Shown here: positions 61,920 through 64,000 of the stretch, in pieces | Layout of the letters: each line of letters opens with the position of its first letter | How positions within the stretch are numbered: the first letter of the stretch is position 1 | Source of the DNA: Pseudomonas gingeri | GTDB lineage: Bacteria; Pseudomonadota; Gammaproteobacteria; Pseudomonadales; Pseudomonadaceae | Assembly (NCBI RefSeq): GCF_013385425.1 | Contig: NZ_JACAQA010000004.1 | Span: forward strand, 132,679-196,678 | DNA: 64,000 bases | Direction: 5' to 3' | Program-made: the position numbers and the translations under genes | Notes under the pieces: generated by a model | The model's input: only the letters and a program-made list of their open reading frames with translations | Told to the model about the DNA's origin: nothing | Databases searched by the model: none

Positions 61920-61958
61920 ATTCTCACGACGCGCATTATGCCGTGTGTTTGTGAGAAT
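61920..61958. promoter_or_regulatory. Inverted repeat upstream of the PepSY-flavoreductase
   Basis: ATTCTCAC (61920-61927) and GTGAGAAT (61951-61958) form a perfect eight-base inverted repeat with a 23-base spacer. It starts 27 bases before the gene. GAGAAT-type hexamers could belong to a Fur-like site, but the match is loose. Confidence 0.4.
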
Positions 61959-62007
61959 GCGACGAATTCATATTAACGGCGTTTTTTTCGTGTGACAAAA
62001 CGGACAA

Positions 62008-62037
62008 AAGCCCCGTTCCTGGGCAGGAGCTGGGCTT
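62008..62037 (-). terminator. Probable terminator after hicB
   Basis: On the minus strand, AAGCCCAGCTCCT pairs imperfectly with AGGAACGGGGCTT and TTTG follows. It lies about 30 bases after the hicB stop. Confidence 0.5.
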
Positions 62038-62068
62038 GGGTCGATGCACGAGCGGGTGGGTTGAAGGC

Positions 62069-62476
62069 TCAGGCGCCTTGCAATATGCGTAAGGCCGCCG
62101 TGGCCAGGAAGCCCGACCGACTCTTCTGCTCGGGATGATTGCGCACGTAAGCGTCGATACGGCTCAACAGGTAACCGGGCAAGGTGATATTGAGTTTTTC
62201 CGACTTGCCCAGGTACTGGGTGATATCGATGTCCACCAGTGCCCAGATGCAACCTGCGTAGTCCGGGTTTTTCGCGTGCTGGGTCACGGTGCCCGCCCGA
62301 GGGATGGGCGCGTCGTCCTCGGCGAGAATTTCCAGGTGTCCTTCGATGGCTTCACGGGCCATGGCCAGGGCATCGTCCAGGTCCTCGCCCGCCGAGAAGC
62401 AGCCCGGAATATCCGGAACCTCTACGCCCCAGGCGTGTTGCTCGTCACCGGGTTGAATCGCAATGGGGAAAAGCAT
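62069..62476 (-). CDS. hicB: HicB family antitoxin
   Basis: This 135-residue protein has the HicB N-terminal partial RNase-H fold (WGVEVPDIPGCFSAGEDLDDALAMAREAIEGHLE). Its C-terminal ribbon-helix-helix-like part reads LNITLPGYLLSRIDAYVR. HicB neutralises HicA and represses the operon. The ATG lies inside the end of hicA, a 32-base overlap. A palindrome upstream of hicA is a likely operator. Confidence 0.9.
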   Translation of the reverse strand: MLFPIAIQPGDEQHAWGVEVPDIPGCFSAGEDLDDALAMAREAIEGHLEILAEDDAPIPRAGTVTQHAKNPDYAGCIWALVDIDITQYLGKSEKLNITLPGYLLSRIDAYVRNHPEQKSRSGFLATAALRILQGA

Positions 62477-62669
62477 GATGGTCTCCTGCTTGCAACTGTG
62501 CTTGTTTCAGGATGCTGTTGACTGTCTTGGTCAGTAGGTCCTTCTTCGGATGGGGGATGGTCACCAGCCCTGGCTTGTACAGGTGCTTGAAATGGTGGTG
62601 ACTGCCCTTGATCCTGACCAGATACCAACCGTCCGCTTCGATAAGCCTGATCAGCTGTCGGCTATTCAA
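62445..62669 (-). CDS. hicA: HicA family mRNA interferase toxin
   Basis: This 74-residue toxin has the double-stranded-RNA-binding-like HicA fold, with the active histidine in KGSHHHFKH (about residue 24) and VTIPHPKKDL. The only plausible start is TTG at 62669, after AAGGA; an ATG-less longer frame runs upstream. The C-terminus (LQAGDHHAFPHCDSTR) extends past the usual HicA end into hicB. HicA cleaves mRNA; HicB restrains it. Confidence 0.85.
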   Translation of the reverse strand: MNSRQLIRLIEADGWYLVRIKGSHHHFKHLYKPGLVTIPHPKKDLLTKTVNSILKQAQLQAGDHHAFPHCDSTR

Positions 62670-62691
62670 GACGACGTTCCTTGTCGTTGGG

Positions 62692-62718
62692 ATTTGGTGG
62701 TTACTGTACCCACCAAAT
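62692..62718. promoter_or_regulatory. Palindromic operator candidate for hicAB
   Basis: ATTTGGTGG and CCACCAAAT are perfect nine-base inverted arms around nine bases. The palindrome begins 22 bases upstream of the hicA TTG. Its position fits autorepression by HicB, which is inferred. Confidence 0.65.
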
Positions 62719-62771
62719 TCCACAGGGCAACAGTACACCGCTTCGAAAGGTTTTGCAGCATGTGAAATAGA

Positions 62772-62799
62772 AAAGGCCCGTGAGGGTTCACGGGCCTTT
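62772..62799 (-). terminator. Terminator after the decarboxylase gene
   Basis: AAAGGCCCGTGA and TTCACGGGCCTTT form a long stem around three bases. On the minus strand it ends in T-rich sequence. It lies about 50 bases after the decarboxylase stop. Confidence 0.9.
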
Positions 62800-62849
62800 C
62801 GGGAGCAACGCGCGGTGTCCGCAAGGCCGCCTTTCAGCGGCCCGGCGCA

Positions 62850-64000
62850 TCACACGTAGAAGGATTTCAGCGGCGGGAAGCCATTGAATTCCACGGCGCT
62901 GTAGCTGGTGGTGTAGGCGCCAGTGGACAGCCAGTACAGGCGGTCGCCGATGGCCAGGTTCAGGGGCAGGCCGTACTTGTAGTTTTCATACATGATGTCG
63001 GCGCTGTCGCAGGTAGGGCCGGCGATGACCACTTCTTCCATCTCGCCTTTCTTCTCGGTCCAGATCGGAAACTTGATCGCCTCGTCCATGGTTTCGATCA
63101 GGCCGGAGAATTTGCCCACATCCGTGTACACCCATCGCTCGACGGCGGTACGGGATTTACGCGCGACCAGTACCACTTCGCTGACCAGGATGCCGGCGTT
63201 GGCGATCAGCGAACGGCCCGGTTCCAGGATGATTTCCGGCAGGTCGTCGCCGAAGTCTTCCTTGAGGAAACGGATGATTTCTTCCGCGTAGGTTTCCAGG
63301 CTGTTGGTACGGGTGATGTAGTTGGCCGGGAAGCCGCCACCCATGTTGATCAGCTTCAGGTGAATGCCGTCTTCTTCCTTCAGGCGTTCGAAGATCACCT
63401 TGACCTTGGCGATCGCCGCGTCCCAGACGCTGATATCGCGCTGTTGCGAACCGACGTGGAAGGACACGCCGTAAGGCACCAGGCCCAGGTCGCGGGCGAG
63501 GATCAGCAGGTCCATGGCCATGTCGGTCTGGCAACCGAACTTGCGCGACAGAGGCCAGTCAGCGGTGGTCGAGCCTTCGGTGAGGATGCGCACATAGACT
63601 TTCGAGCCCGGGGCGGCCTTGGCGATATTGCGCAGGTCGGCTTCGGAGTCGGTGGAGAACAGACGCACGCCCTTCTCGTAGAAGTAGCGGATGTCCTTGG
63701 ATTTCTTGATGGTGTTGCCGTAGCTGATGCGGTCGGGGGTGACGCCCTGGCCCAGGACCTTGTCCAGCTCGTAGATCGACGCGATGTCGAAGCTGGAGCC
63801 TTTCTTGTTCAGCAGGTCGATGATCTCGACAGCCGGGTTGGCCTTGACGGCGTAATAGACCTTGGCGAATTCGAAACCGGCGCGCAGGTCATCGTAGGCC
63901 TGGCTGATCATCGCGGTGTCGATCACCACGAACGGGGTTTCTTGCTGGTCGGCGAACGCCTTCATTTTGTCAAAAGTGGCGCGCGCGAAATAGTCTTCGA
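62850..64000 (-). CDS. Lysine/ornithine decarboxylase, fold-type III (5' end beyond the window)
   Basis: This PLP-dependent alanine-racemase-type decarboxylase makes putrescine or cadaverine. YYAVKANP holds the PLP lysine. HVGSQQRD and NMGGGFP are cofactor-binding blocks. The C-terminal GPTCDSADIM has the active cysteine region, and the protein ends FPPLKSFYV. The frame stays open upstream of the ATG at 63965 (EDYFARATFDK), matching the family N-terminus, so the true start lies outside the window. Whether lysine or ornithine is preferred cannot be told. Confidence 0.9.
   Translation of the reverse strand, partial: EDYFARATFDKMKAFADQQETPFVVIDTAMISQAYDDLRAGFEFAKVYYAVKANPAVEIIDLLNKKGSSFDIASIYELDKVLGQGVTPDRISYGNTIKKSKDIRYFYEKGVRLFSTDSEADLRNIAKAAPGSKVYVRILTEGSTTADWPLSRKFGCQTDMAMDLLILARDLGLVPYGVSFHVGSQQRDISVWDAAIAKVKVIFERLKEEDGIHLKLINMGGGFPANYITRTNSLETYAEEIIRFLKEDFGDDLPEIILEPGRSLIANAGILVSEVVLVARKSRTAVERWVYTDVGKFSGLIETMDEAIKFPIWTEKKGEMEEVVIAGPTCDSADIMYENYKYGLPLNLAIGDRLYWLSTGAYTTSYSAVEFNGFPPLKSFYV

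Overview
The window is a gene-dense, GC-rich chromosomal stretch of a Pseudomonas, most likely of the P. fluorescens/P. putida side of the genus. The evidence is the order ispB-rplU-rpmA-obgE-proB, murJ-ribF-ileS-lspA-fkpB-ispH, pilS-pilR, pilBCD-coaE-yacG and cra-fruBKA, together with repeated GTAGGAGC-type REP palindromes between genes. This assignment rests on recognised families and gene order only; no database search was possible. I see no phage, insertion sequence, rRNA operon or CRISPR array.

Layout. Positions 1-13200 hold housekeeping genes: quinone side chain, ribosomal proteins, Obg, proline synthesis, lipid II flippase, flavin, isoleucyl-tRNA synthetase, signal peptidase II and isoprenoid synthesis. 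Positions 13179-19534 are a minor pilin operon (fimU-pilV-pilW-pilX-pilY1-pilE) with a divergent fimT-like gene. Then come thiO, the pilS/pilR two-component pair, bamD, rluD, pgeF and clpB. Positions 30041-30453 carry four tRNAs (Asn, Pro, Lys, Pro). Next are an NDH-2 gene and small conserved genes of unknown role, then yacG-coaE-pilD-pilC-pilB and the major pilin pilA. A divergent O-oligosaccharyltransferase-like gene and tRNA-Thr follow. Between tRNA-Thr and an alkylation-repair pair (Ada/AlkA fusion plus ogt) sits a zeta-toxin-like gene with an overlooked 59-residue downstream partner. The rest contains nadC, a DUF1631 gene, ampDE, a chemoreceptor, tatD, the Cra-regulated fructose phosphotransferase operon, a PepSY/flavoreductase fusion, a hicAB toxin-antitoxin pair and the start of a lysine/ornithine decarboxylase gene that runs off the right edge.

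How the parts work together. Much of the window forms one type IV pilus system. PilS/PilR are expected to activate the RNA polymerase sigma-54 form, and a textbook sigma-54 promoter lies directly upstream of pilA (39357-39372). PilD would process PilA and the minor pilins, PilB/PilC would assemble them, and PilY1 with the minor pilins would prime the fibre. The ligase beside pilA may glycosylate it. A second clear circuit is Cra and its operator (TTAAACGTTTCA at 53485-53496) in front of fruBKA.

The most interesting places are: the pilA/ligase cassette between pilB and tRNA-Thr; the zeta-like gene with its small partner; regulatory palindromes upstream of hicAB, the DUF1631 gene and the PepSY-flavoreductase; and a second tRNA-Pro lying immediately after a terminator-like hairpin.
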